Source of the DNA: Variovorax sp. EL159 | GTDB lineage: Bacteria; Pseudomonadota; Gammaproteobacteria; Burkholderiales; Burkholderiaceae_C | Length of the DNA: 64,000 nt | Assembly: GCF_900100965.1 (NCBI RefSeq) | Contig: NZ_FMUJ01000003.1 | Span: 124,001 to 188,000, forward strand | Direction: 5' to 3' | Part shown: positions 27,001-37,497 of the stretch, piece after piece | How the letters are laid out: the number at the start of each line of letters is the position of its first letter | How positions within the stretch are numbered: the stretch's first letter is position 1 | Position numbers and translations under genes: made by a program | The notes under the pieces: model-generated | What the model saw: only the letters and a program-made list of their open reading frames with translations | Told to the model about the DNA's origin: nothing | Database searches by the model: none

Positions 27001-27921
27001 ATGAACCACCGAAGAAGCATCCTGTCCGCCCTGGCCATTGCCGCCTTGCTCCCGCTGGCCGCATCGGCCCAGTCCGTGGGCGACCTGAACCCCGCGCAGC
27101 CCGACCGGCCGCGCGCGCAGAAGCTGGACGAAGCGGTCAGGCTCGCGAAGGACTTCAAGTTCCTGAAAGAAGGCGTGCTGGTCGTCGGCACCACCGTCGG
27201 GCGCCTGCCGCTCGCGGCCTATGCCACCGACACCAAGACGCCCGTGGGCAACGCGCCCGACATCGCGCAGCTGGTGGCCGACAGCCTGGGGCGCAAGCTC
27301 GAACTGGTGCCCACCAACTGGGCCGACTGGCCGCTGGGCCTGCAGTCGGGCAAGTTCGATGTGGTGGTGTCGAACGTGACGGTGACGGAAGAGCGCAAGG
27401 AGAAGTTCGACTTTTCGACCTACCGCAACGACCAGCTCGGCATCTACGTGAAGTCCGACAGCAAGATCGGCGCGATCAAGGAGCCCAAGGACATCGCAGG
27501 GCTCCGGATCATCGTCAGCGCCAGCACCAACCAGGAGCAGATCCTCTTGCGCTGGAACAAGCAGAACATTGCCGCCGGGCTCAAGCCGGTCGAGCTGCAG
27601 TACTACGACGACGATGTGGTGCAGCGCCTGGCGATCCAGTCGGGTCGCGCCGATGCCTACGTGGGCCCCAACGCCCTTGCGGCCTACGAGGCGCGCGATG
27701 GCAAGACGCGCCTTGCAGGGCTGGTGTCGGGCGGCTGGCCGCTGGATGCCGAGATCGCCGTCACCTCGCGCAAGGGCTCGGGCATTGCCGAGGCCATCAC
27801 GCTGGGGCTGAACGCGCAGATCAAGAACGGCAACTACGCCAAGGCGCTGTCGCGCTGGAACCTGAGTTCGGAGGCGATCTCGGTGGCGCGCACCAATCCG
27901 CCCGGCCTGCCGAAGAACTGA
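27001..27921 (+). CDS. family 3 amino-acid ABC substrate-binding protein (first copy)
   Basis: A 306-residue periplasmic protein with a Sec signal peptide (MNHRRSILSALAIAALLPLA, cleavage near ASAQS). The body has the family 3 layout: GVLVVGTTVGRLPLAAYATD, NWADWPLGLQSGKFDVVVSN and TEERKEKFDFSTYR. It starts 38 bp after the ATPase domain gene and is followed at 23 bp by a paralogue with the same key blocks. It probably delivers an S-substituted cysteine or related amino acid to the fused permease-ATPase. Confidence 0.93.
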   Translation: MNHRRSILSALAIAALLPLAASAQSVGDLNPAQPDRPRAQKLDEAVRLAKDFKFLKEGVLVVGTTVGRLPLAAYATDTKTPVGNAPDIAQLVADSLGRKLELVPTNWADWPLGLQSGKFDVVVSNVTVTEERKEKFDFSTYRNDQLGIYVKSDSKIGAIKEPKDIAGLRIIVSASTNQEQILLRWNKQNIAAGLKPVELQYYDDDVVQRLAIQSGRADAYVGPNALAAYEARDGKTRLAGLVSGGWPLDAEIAVTSRKGSGIAEAITLGLNAQIKNGNYAKALSRWNLSSEAISVARTNPPGLPKN

Positions 27922-27944
27922 AGCCCGACTGTCATCCAGAAACC

Positions 27945-28880
27945 ATGTCATTCAAGAACAAGGCAGCCGTGCTGACCACTCTCGGCCTGACGGCTTTGAC
28001 GGCCCTGACGACTGCGCACGCCGCCGACAAATTCGACTTCAGCCCCGAGCAGGCTGGCCGCCTCCACACGGGCAAGGACGCCGAGGCCGTCAACGCCATT
28101 CCACCCAGCTTCAAGTTCGTGAAGGAAGGCGTGCTCACCATCGCGGTGGCACCTTTCGCGCCGCCGATCTCCACCTACGCCACCGATGCCAAAACGGTGG
28201 TCGGCTTCGACGCCGACTTTGCGCACCTCGTTGCCGAGGCCCTGGGCCGCAAGCTCGACCTGCAGCCCATCGCCTGGGCCGACTGGCCGCTGGGCCTGAG
28301 TTCGGGCAAGTACGACGCGGTGATCTCCAACGTGGGCGTGACCGAGCAGCGCAAGGAGAAGTTCGACTTCTCGACCTACCGGCTGGGCCTGCACGGCTTC
28401 TACGTGCGCACCGACAGCGCCATCACGTCGATCAAGGCACCGAAGGATGTGGCGGGCCTGAAGCTCACGACCGGCGCGGGCACCAATCAAGAACGCATCC
28501 TGCTCGAATGGAACAAGCAGAACATCGCCGCCGGCCTGAAGCCGGTCGAGATCCAGTACTACGACGACGATGTGACGCGCTGGCTGGCGGTGACCACCAA
28601 GCGCGTCGATGCCAACTTCAACCCCAATGCACCGCAGGCGTACGAGGCCGCAAAGAACGGGCAACTTCGGCTGGTGGGCACGGTCAACGCCGGCTGGCCG
28701 CTGAAGTCCGACGTGGCGATTGCCACGCGCAAGGGCAGCGGCCTGGCCGCGGCGCTGACCACGGCAACCAACGGCCTGATCCGCAACGGCACCTATGCCA
28801 AGGCGCTCGCACGCTGGAGCCTGGCCGAAGAGGCTTTGCCGAAGTCCGAGACCAACCCGCCCGGCCTGCCGAAGTTCTGA
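27945..28880 (+). CDS. family 3 amino-acid ABC substrate-binding protein (second copy)
   Basis: A 311-residue periplasmic protein with signal peptide ending in TTAHAADKF. It is clearly paralogous to the gene just upstream: both share NKQNIAAGLKPVE, QYYDDDV, ADWPLGL, KEKFDFSTYR and the end NPPGLPK. Differences lie in the ligand-contact parts (here APPISTYATDAKTVVGFDADF). Tandem binding proteins on one permease also occur in the Bacillus ytm operon (YtmJ and YtmK). This suggests that two related ligands share one importer. Confidence 0.93.
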   Translation: MSFKNKAAVLTTLGLTALTALTTAHAADKFDFSPEQAGRLHTGKDAEAVNAIPPSFKFVKEGVLTIAVAPFAPPISTYATDAKTVVGFDADFAHLVAEALGRKLDLQPIAWADWPLGLSSGKYDAVISNVGVTEQRKEKFDFSTYRLGLHGFYVRTDSAITSIKAPKDVAGLKLTTGAGTNQERILLEWNKQNIAAGLKPVEIQYYDDDVTRWLAVTTKRVDANFNPNAPQAYEAAKNGQLRLVGTVNAGWPLKSDVAIATRKGSGLAAALTTATNGLIRNGTYAKALARWSLAEEALPKSETNPPGLPKF

Positions 28881-28884
28881 CACC

Positions 28885-29892
28885 GTGACCATTCGACACC
28901 TTGGCTTTCTCACGCCCGGCAACTATGCCGAGGCCGATCCGCTGGCCGGCCTCGAAGCCGCGCTGAAGCTCTTCGAGTTCGGCGAAAAGCTCGGCTTCGA
29001 CGGCGCCTGGGTGCGCCAGCGGCACCTGGAGCGCGGCGTTTCGTCGGCTTCGACCTTCCTTGCCGCCGCGACGCAACGCACGCAGCGAATCGAACTCGGC
29101 GCCGCCGTGATCCAGATGGGGTACGAGAACCCGTTCCGGCTGGCCGAAGACCTGGCCACCGTCGACGTGCTCTCGCGCGGCCGCCTGCAGGTGGGCTTGA
29201 GCGCGGGTGCGCCGCTGCATGGCGCGCTGCTCGGCAACCGCTTCTACGACACGGCGCCGAACACCATCGACTTCACGCACAAGCGGGTGGGGCGGCTGCG
29301 GGCCAACCTCGAGGACGTGCTGCTGGGCGATGAAGACACCTTCGTCGAGTCGGCCGGCGGCCGCGTGCGCCCGCGCGTGCAGCCTCATGCGCCGGGCCTG
29401 GTCGACCGGCTCTGGTATGGCGGCGGCTCGTTGCGCTCGGTCGAGTGGGCGGGGCGCAATGGCTTCAACCTGCTGCTGGGCAACGTGCTGTCGGGCGAGA
29501 CCACCGACGATTTCCTGCAGGCCCAGTCGGGCCTCATCGAGCGCTACCGTGCCAGCGAAGAGGCACTGCGCAAGGGCAGGGTGGCGCTGGGCCGCGTCAT
29601 CGTGCCGCTCGACAGCGCCGATGCCGCCACGCGCAAGCGCTACCGCGAGTTCGCGGCGGGCCGCATCGAGCGCACCCTGGCGCCGCAGGGCGAGCGTCGC
29701 ACGCTGTTCGCGACCGACCTCGTGGGCAGTGCCGACGAGATCCTGGAGCGCTTGCGCAAAGACCCGGTGCTGCCGCATGTGAGCGAGCTGCGCGCGGAGC
29801 TTCCCTACAACTTCAGCAGCGAAGAGTACGCGCAGATCCTGACCGATCTGTCCGCGCGCATCGCGCCCGAACTGGGGTGGCACGCTCGCTGA
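28885..29892 (+). CDS. third LLM-class flavin-dependent oxidoreductase
   Basis: A 335-residue luciferase-like protein from GTG 28885 (MTIRHLGFLTPGNYAEADPL), 4 bp after the second binding-protein stop and therefore in the same operon. Visible blocks are GFDGAWVRQRHLERGVSSAS, RIELGAAVIQMGYENPFR, LSRGRLQVGLSAG and LWYGGGSLRSVEWAGR. It belongs to a different subgroup from the two monooxygenases upstream. It is the last gene before a strong terminator. It may act on a second S-substituted substrate. Confidence 0.9.
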   Translation: MTIRHLGFLTPGNYAEADPLAGLEAALKLFEFGEKLGFDGAWVRQRHLERGVSSASTFLAAATQRTQRIELGAAVIQMGYENPFRLAEDLATVDVLSRGRLQVGLSAGAPLHGALLGNRFYDTAPNTIDFTHKRVGRLRANLEDVLLGDEDTFVESAGGRVRPRVQPHAPGLVDRLWYGGGSLRSVEWAGRNGFNLLLGNVLSGETTDDFLQAQSGLIERYRASEEALRKGRVALGRVIVPLDSADAATRKRYREFAAGRIERTLAPQGERRTLFATDLVGSADEILERLRKDPVLPHVSELRAELPYNFSSEEYAQILTDLSARIAPELGWHAR

Positions 29893-29973
29893 GGGCATGG
29901 ATCTTTCACGGAGGAGTTCGAGGTGAGTCGGCGTCGGGTCGCGTCTTGCGGCCGATTCGACGGACGACTTTTG

Positions 29974-29999
29974 GCGAGCCCTGGTGCTCGCTTTTTTTT
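29974..29999 (+). terminator. rho-independent terminator closing the monooxygenase/amino-acid transport operon
   Basis: Perfect 6-bp G+C stem GCGAGC (29974-29979) / GCTCGC (29986-29991), 6-base loop, then eight T (29992-29999). It lies 82 bp after the last LLM gene and 164 bp before the peptide-binding protein gene, so it separates the two transcription units. Confidence 0.88.
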
Positions 30000-30162
30000 G
30001 CGCCACGCATCGGCGTACATGGCACCGAATTTCCATATGCGGACTCCTTCTTTGGGTATTGCGCAGGGCGCGGCAAAGTCGTTTCTCGCAGCAACGGGCG
30101 ATGTCATGCAAGCCATGGCCATCCGCCCGTTTCTCTTTCACAAGAACACCCCGAGGGATTTC

Positions 30163-31752
30163 ATGCTCCGACAACTTCTGACCGCGACCCTGCTGGCTGC
30201 GGGCCTGCTGCAAGCGTCCGTCGCTTCCGCCGAAACCGTGCGATGGGCACGCAGCGCCGACCCGGCCACGCTCGACCCGCATGCGGTCAACACCGGCACC
30301 AACTTCGCGTTGCTGCACCAGATCTACGAACCGCTGGTCTTGCGTGATGGCGACAGCAAGCTGCGGCCCGCGCTGGCCACCTCGTGGAAGCTCACGGCCG
30401 ATCCGACGGTGTGGGAGTTCAAGCTGCGCCCCGGCGTCAAGTTCCATGACGGTTCCTTGCTCACGGCCGACGACGTGGTGTTCTCGATCAAGCGGGCACA
30501 GGCGCCCACGTCGGCCCTGAAGTCGCTGTTGACGTCGGTGGCCGAGGTGACGAAGGTCGATCCGCTCACGGTGCAGATCAAGACCAAGGGGCCGAACCTG
30601 ATCTTTCCGAACAACCTCACGAACATCTTCATCCTGAGCGAAGCGTGGGCGAAGGCGAACAAGGCCGAGCAGTCGCAGGACGTGGCAAACAAGACCGAGA
30701 ACTTTTCCACCCGCAACGAGAACGGCACGGGCGCCTATGTGCTGGCCTCGCGCGAGGTCGACACGCGCACGGTGCTCAAGCAGTTTCCGCAGTACTGGGG
30801 CCGAGGCCAGTTCCCGCTGGAGGTGACCGAGCTGGTCTACGTGCCCATCAAGTCGCCCGCCACGCGCGTGGCGGCGCTGCTCTCAGGCGAGGTCGATTTC
30901 GTGCAGGACCTGCCCGCGCAGGACGTGGGCCGGCTCAAGGCCGACAAGCGCCTGCGCGTGACCGAAGGGCCCGAGAACCGATCGATCTTCCTGGGCCTGA
31001 ACGTGGGCGCGAAAGAACTCAAGTACTCGGACGTGAAGGGCCGCAACCCGCTGGCTGACCCGCGCGTGCGCGAAGCCATCGGGCTGGCCATCGACCGCGA
31101 TGCGATCAAGACGGCCGTGATGCGCGGCCTGTCGAACCCCTCGGGCATCATCGCGCCGCCGTTCGTGCACGGCTACGAGAAGAGCTTTGCGGCCTACCCG
31201 AAGGCCAACGCCGCGCAGGCGAAGAAGCTGCTGGCCGAGGCCGGGTATCCGAACGGCTTTTCGATCACGCTGCACACGCCGAACGACCGCTACGTGAACG
31301 ACGAGGCGATCAGCACCGCGGTGTCGGGCTTCCTGGGCCGCATCGGCATCAAGACCACGGTGGCGGCGCGCCCGATCGCGCTGCACAGCACGGCCATCAA
31401 CACGGCCGACACCGACTTCTACCTCTTCGGCTGGGGCGTGCCGACCTTCGACTCGGCGTACATCTTCGACTACCTGGTCTACACGCGCGGCAAGGACGGC
31501 CGCGGCCCGACCAATGCCACCGGCTACAGCAAACCCGAGGTCGATGCGCAGATCGCATCGCTGGCCTCCGAAAGCGACAAGGGCAAGCGCGACGCCACCA
31601 TCAGGAGCATCTGGCAGACGGTGCAAAAGGAGCGCATCTACATCGCGCTGCACGACCAGGTGCTCAACTTCGCGTCGAACCCGCGCCTGGACATTCCGGT
31701 CAACCCCGATGGCAACGTCTATTTCAGGGACGTGAAGGTGGGCAAGAAGTAA
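30163..31752 (+). CDS. DppA/GsiB-like peptide ABC substrate-binding protein
   Basis: A 529-residue periplasmic family 5 solute-binding protein. The start is ATG 30163 with GAGGGA before it; the longer frame reaches back through the terminator and is rejected. The signal peptide is MLRQLLTATLLAAGLLQASV, cleaved near VASAE. The body opens with WARSADPATLDPHAVNTGTN, and typical family 5 blocks include LRPGVKFHDGSLLTADDVVFS and DPRVREAIGLAIDRDAI. It heads a complete importer operon with two permeases and a double ATPase. The ligand could be a peptide, glutathione or an opine-like compound. Confidence 0.94.
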   Translation: MLRQLLTATLLAAGLLQASVASAETVRWARSADPATLDPHAVNTGTNFALLHQIYEPLVLRDGDSKLRPALATSWKLTADPTVWEFKLRPGVKFHDGSLLTADDVVFSIKRAQAPTSALKSLLTSVAEVTKVDPLTVQIKTKGPNLIFPNNLTNIFILSEAWAKANKAEQSQDVANKTENFSTRNENGTGAYVLASREVDTRTVLKQFPQYWGRGQFPLEVTELVYVPIKSPATRVAALLSGEVDFVQDLPAQDVGRLKADKRLRVTEGPENRSIFLGLNVGAKELKYSDVKGRNPLADPRVREAIGLAIDRDAIKTAVMRGLSNPSGIIAPPFVHGYEKSFAAYPKANAAQAKKLLAEAGYPNGFSITLHTPNDRYVNDEAISTAVSGFLGRIGIKTTVAARPIALHSTAINTADTDFYLFGWGVPTFDSAYIFDYLVYTRGKDGRGPTNATGYSKPEVDAQIASLASESDKGKRDATIRSIWQTVQKERIYIALHDQVLNFASNPRLDIPVNPDGNVYFRDVKVGKK

Positions 31753-31764
31753 CGGCACCGCGCG

Positions 31765-32730
31765 ATGCTGGTTCATCTCTTGCGCCGGCTCGGCCAGTCC
31801 GTGCTGGTGCTGCTGGCGGTGTCTTTCGTCTCGTTCCTGGTGTTTCGCCACATCGGCGATCCGACCATCAGCCTGCTCGGCGAAGACGCGACGGTGGAAG
31901 AGCGCACGGCGCTGACGGCCGAGCTGGGCTTCGACCGCCCGGTTCCCATCCAGTACCTGCGCTACGTGGGGCATGCGCTGCAGGGCGACCTGGGCGTGTC
32001 GTACCGGCTCAAGCGGCCGGTGGTCGAGCTGCTCGCCGAGCGGCTGCCGGCCACGCTCGAACTGGCGCTGGTGGCCTCGGTGCTGGCGGTGGCGGGCGGG
32101 GTAGTGCTGGGCGTGTACACCGCGATCCGGCGCGACAGTGTGGCCAGCCGCGTGGTCATGACCGTGTCGCTGGTGGGCGTGTCGCTGTCCACCTTCCTGA
32201 TCGGCATCGGGCTCATCTACCTCTTTGCCGTCGAGCTGCGCTGGCTGCCGTCGTTCGGGCGCGGCGACACGGTGCAGCTCGGCGGCTGGAGCACGGGGCT
32301 GCTCACCGCGTCGGGCTGGGCCTCGTTGCTGATGCCAGCGCTGACGCTGGGCCTGTACAAGCTCACGCTCATCATGCGGCTGGTGCGCGCCGAAATGCTC
32401 GAAGTGCTGCGCGCCGACTACATCCGCTTCGGCCGCGCACGCGGGTTGCGCGAGCGCGACCTGAACTACGGGCATGCGCTGCGCAACACGCTGATTCCGG
32501 TCATCACCATCACCGGGCTGCAGATCGGCTCGCTGGTGGCCTTTGCCATCGTCACGGAGACGGTGTTCCAGTGGCCGGGCGTGGGCCTGCTGTTCATCTC
32601 CTCGATCCAGGGGGTGGACGTGCCGGTGGTCGCGGCCTACCTGTTGCTGATCGCGCTGCTCTATGTGGGGATCAACCTTGTCGTCGACCTGCTGTATGTG
32701 CTGGTCGATCCGCGCCTTCGGCGTGCCTGA
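31765..32730 (+). CDS. DppB/GsiC-like peptide ABC permease
   Basis: A 321-residue inner-membrane permease beginning MLVHLLRRLGQSVLVLLAVS, 12 bp after the binding-protein gene. FRHIGDPTISLLG takes the place of the usual RLxPGDP motif. LQGDLGVSYR and the EAA loop EVLRADYIRFGRARGLRERD are typical, as is the late VTETVFQWPGVG. It pairs with the DppC-like permease 24 bp downstream. Confidence 0.95.
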   Translation: MLVHLLRRLGQSVLVLLAVSFVSFLVFRHIGDPTISLLGEDATVEERTALTAELGFDRPVPIQYLRYVGHALQGDLGVSYRLKRPVVELLAERLPATLELALVASVLAVAGGVVLGVYTAIRRDSVASRVVMTVSLVGVSLSTFLIGIGLIYLFAVELRWLPSFGRGDTVQLGGWSTGLLTASGWASLLMPALTLGLYKLTLIMRLVRAEMLEVLRADYIRFGRARGLRERDLNYGHALRNTLIPVITITGLQIGSLVAFAIVTETVFQWPGVGLLFISSIQGVDVPVVAAYLLLIALLYVGINLVVDLLYVLVDPRLRRA

Positions 32731-32754
32731 ACCTTCTTTTCTCTTCCTTCCCTG

Positions 32755-33692
32755 ATGACGCTTCCTTCCTCGACCGCCGCGGATGCATCGCGCCGCTGGC
32801 GCAACGCCGATTCATCGGTGCTGCGCGCCTTTGCGCGATCGCGCACCGTGCAGTTGGCCGCGCTGGTGTTGTTGCTGATCGCCGTGGCTTCGCTGTTCGC
32901 GCCGTGGATCGCGCGGCAGAACCCATTCGATCCGGCCAACCTCGACCTGATCGATGCCTTCACGCCACCGGGGCAGCAGGGCGCATCGGGCGCCTTCTAT
33001 CCGCTGGGCGCCGACGACCAGGGGCGCGATGTGTTCTCGGCCATCCTCTACGGACTGCGCATGTCGCTGCTGGTGGGCGTGAGCGCGGTGGCGCTGTCGC
33101 TGGCCATCGGCGTGCCGCTCAGGCTGGCGGCGGGCTACGCGGGTGGCTGGTTCGACACGCTGGTGATGCGCGTGGCCGATGTACAGCTCACCTTTCCGGT
33201 GTTGCTGGTGGCGCTGCTGATCTTCGGCATTGCGCGCGGCCTGCTGCCGGAGGGCTACCGCGACGACATGGCGGTGTACGTGATCGTCGCGGCCATCGGC
33301 TTGTCGGAATGGGTGCAGTACGCGCGCACGGTGCGCGGCGCGGTGATGGTCGAGAAGCACAAGGACTACGTGTCGGCCGCGCAGATCATCGGCCGCTCGC
33401 GCACCGGCATCCTGGTGCGGCACATCCTGCCGAACCTGCTGGCGCCGGTGCTGGTGATTGCCACCATCAGCTTTGCGCTGGCTATCGTGGCGGAGTCGAC
33501 GCTGTCGTACCTGGGTGTCGGGCTGCCGCCCACGCAACCGTCGCTGGGCACGCTGATCCGCATCGGGCAGGGCTTTCTGTTCTCGGGCGAGTGGTGGATC
33601 CTGCTGTTCCCCGGGCTGGTGCTGCTGGCGCTGGCCTTGTCGGTCAACCTCGTGGGCGACTGGTTGCGCGACGCCCTGAACCCGAGGCTGCA

Positions 33693-33696
<4 letters not shown>
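32755..33696 (+). CDS. DppC/GsiD-like peptide ABC permease
   Basis: A 313-residue inner-membrane permease. After a hydrophilic N-terminus come one membrane helix, NPFDPANLDL, and the family motif PLGADDQGRDVFSAILYGLR. An EAA loop follows around VEKHKDYVSAAQIIGRSRTG, ending with LSYLGVGLPPTQPSLGTLI. The stop overlaps the ATPase start by 4 bp, so the translocation parts are made together. Confidence 0.95.
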
Positions 33697-35501
<1,805 letters not shown>

Positions 35502-35506
35502 TCGAA

Positions 35507-35522
35507 AGGCCCGTTCGGGCCT
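35507..35522. terminator. candidate bidirectional hairpin between converging operons
   Basis: AGGCCC (35507-35512), loop GTTC, GGGCCT (35517-35522). It sits in the 20-bp gap between the stop codons of the ABC ATPase (plus) and acyl-CoA dehydrogenase (minus). On the minus strand it is followed by TTTCGAT. Short but well placed. Confidence 0.55.
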
Positions 35523-36688
35523 CAGGTGCCCCGGGCCTGCGCGCCGAGCTTGCGCGAAATCAAGTCTTTCATGATCTCGCTGGTGCCACCGTAGATGCGC
35601 TGCACGCGCGCATCTGCATACATCCGCGCGATGGGGTACTCGACCATGTAGCCGTAGCCGCCGAAGAGCTGCAGGCATTCGTCCGTGACCTTGCCTTGCT
35701 GCTCGGTGCACCACAGCTTGGCCATGTAGGCGGCTTCCTGGTCGAGCGTGCCGTCGACCATGCGCTGGATGCAGTCGTTGACGAAGGTGCGCACGACGTG
35801 CGCGATGGTCGCGCATTCGGCGAGCTTGAAGCGCGTATTCTGGAAGTCGAACACCGTCTGCCCGAAGGCCTTGCGCTGCTGCGTGTAGTCCACCGCCAAC
35901 TCCACCGCGCGTTCGATCACTGCGGCGGCCGGCACGCACAGGAACATGCGTTCGTACGACAACTGGCTCATGAGCTGGATGAAGCCGTCGCCTTCCTTCC
36001 CGCCAAGCAGATGGTCGGCCGGCACGCGCACACCGTCGAAGAAGATCTCAGCCGTATCGGACGCATGCTGGCCCAGCTTTTCGAGTCGCCGGCCGACGCG
36101 AAAGCCCGGCAGGTCTTCGGTCTCCAGAACGATCAGCGACACGCCGCGACTGCCTGCCTCGCCCGTGCGCACGGCCACCACCAGCAGGTTGCCGGAGAAG
36201 CCGTTCGTGATGAAGGTCTTGGCGCCGTCGATCACGTAGTGATCGCCTTCGCGCCGGGCGCGCGTGCGCAACGCCTTCAGGTCGGAGCCGCAGCCGGGTT
36301 CGGTGAGCGCGATGCCGGCGAACAGCTCGCCGCTGGCGAGCTTGGGCAGCCAGCGCTGCTTTTGCGCCTCGGTGCCGTAGTCGAGGATGTAGTGCGCGGC
36401 CAGGTTGTGCACGCCGGTGTTGGCTGGAACCTCGGCCTTGGCCAGTTCGTCCTGCACCACCATCTGGTAGGCCAGCGAAGCGCCGGCACCGCCATAGGCC
36501 TCGTCGATCTCGGGCAGCAGAAAACCCATCTGCCCGAACGGGCGCCAGACCTCGCGCGGAATGAAGCCCTGGCGGCGCCAGCCTTCAAGATGTGGCGAGA
36601 GTTCGCCAGCGATGTAGCGGCGTGCCTGTTCGCGAAAGGCGTCGATTTCTTCGTCCATCCAGCGATGGCGGTAGAGCTGCGGCAGCAT
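35522..36688 (-). CDS. acyl-CoA dehydrogenase
   Basis: A 388-residue FAD enzyme that makes a trans-2-enoyl-CoA. Family marks are ALTEPGCGSDLKALRTRA, IDGAKTFITNGFSGN, QTVFDFQNTRFKLAE and YGGTSEIMKDLISRKLG near the C-terminus, where the Glu of TSEI is at the usual catalytic position. It is the last gene of the seven-gene minus-strand CoA operon, 14 bp after the enoyl-CoA hydratase gene. The chain type of its substrate is unknown. Confidence 0.95.
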   Translation of the reverse strand: MLPQLYRHRWMDEEIDAFREQARRYIAGELSPHLEGWRRQGFIPREVWRPFGQMGFLLPEIDEAYGGAGASLAYQMVVQDELAKAEVPANTGVHNLAAHYILDYGTEAQKQRWLPKLASGELFAGIALTEPGCGSDLKALRTRARREGDHYVIDGAKTFITNGFSGNLLVVAVRTGEAGSRGVSLIVLETEDLPGFRVGRRLEKLGQHASDTAEIFFDGVRVPADHLLGGKEGDGFIQLMSQLSYERMFLCVPAAAVIERAVELAVDYTQQRKAFGQTVFDFQNTRFKLAECATIAHVVRTFVNDCIQRMVDGTLDQEAAYMAKLWCTEQQGKVTDECLQLFGGYGYMVEYPIARMYADARVQRIYGGTSEIMKDLISRKLGAQARGT

Positions 36689-36702
36689 GTTTCTCCCAGG
36701 GG

Positions 36703-37494
36703 TCAGTCGGACCTGGCACGCGCAAGGAAGCGCGCACAGGCGTTGTTGAAGAATTCACCGGCCACATGCCGGCGTTGGGCCGCGCATTCGTCGCTCAGTT
36801 GTCGGGCCAGCGTGTTGTCGCTCGCGGCGTCGATCAGTTGCCGCGTGTCGCGCAGGGCTGCTGCCGATGCATTGCCCAGCCGCTTGGCGATGGCATGGGC
36901 TTCTTCGGGCAGGGCCGCATCGTCGACGCAACGCCAGATCAACCCCCATTGCTCGGCCCTTGCTGCGTCGATGCGTTCTCCGAGCAACGCCATGCCGAGC
37001 GCGCGGCTGCGGCCGAGCAGCCGGGGCAGCGACCAGGTCGCGCCCAGGTCGGGCACGGCCCCCAGCTGCGACACCTGCGGCACCAGGAAGTAGGCCGAGC
37101 GCGCCGCGATCACGACGTCGGCCGCCAGCGCGATGCCCACGCCGGCGCCCACGCACGGCCCGTTGACGGCGGCCACCACCGGCACCGCGCAATCGGCAAT
37201 GGCCTGCGTGATGGGGTTGCCTACGTCTTCCATGCCGCGCCCGATCTCTTCCTGCGCATGGGCCGGCCCGCCAGCGAGCACCTCGCCGAAGTAGCCGATG
37301 TCGCCCCCGCCGGAGAAGGCGCGGCCCGCGCCCGTCAGCACGATCGCGCGCACGCGATCGTCCGCCGCGCATGCTCGTAGCGCCGCCAGCAGCGCTTCGA
37401 GCAGCGGCGGGGCCAAGGCATTGAGGGTTTGCGCCTGATCGAGCGTGAGCGTCGCAATGCCCTCGTGCACCTCGCTCCGGACAGTCGCGGTCAT
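36703..37494 (-). CDS. enoyl-CoA hydratase/isomerase family protein (PaaG-like)
   Basis: A 263-residue crotonase-fold protein. The oxyanion-hole blocks are GAGRAFSGGGDIG and NGPCVGAGVGIALAADVV. In the second active-site block the sequence is LGAVPDLGATWSLPRLLG. The acidic residue is Asp rather than the Glu of classical hydratases, as in PaaG-type ring or double-bond isomerases. It may therefore be an isomerase rather than a hydratase, which fits an operon that already has MaoC-type hydratases. It lies 3 bp after the SDR gene. Confidence 0.9.
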   Translation of the reverse strand: MTATVRSEVHEGIATLTLDQAQTLNALAPPLLEALLAALRACAADDRVRAIVLTGAGRAFSGGGDIGYFGEVLAGGPAHAQEEIGRGMEDVGNPITQAIADCAVPVVAAVNGPCVGAGVGIALAADVVIAARSAYFLVPQVSQLGAVPDLGATWSLPRLLGRSRALGMALLGERIDAARAEQWGLIWRCVDDAALPEEAHAIAKRLGNASAAALRDTRQLIDAASDNTLARQLSDECAAQRRHVAGEFFNNACARFLARARSD

Positions 37495-37497
37495 CGC

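Noticed and set aside
29923..30162. N-terminal extension of the peptide-binding protein
   Set aside because: It would read through the intrinsic terminator; a good signal peptide and ribosome binding site mark ATG 30163.
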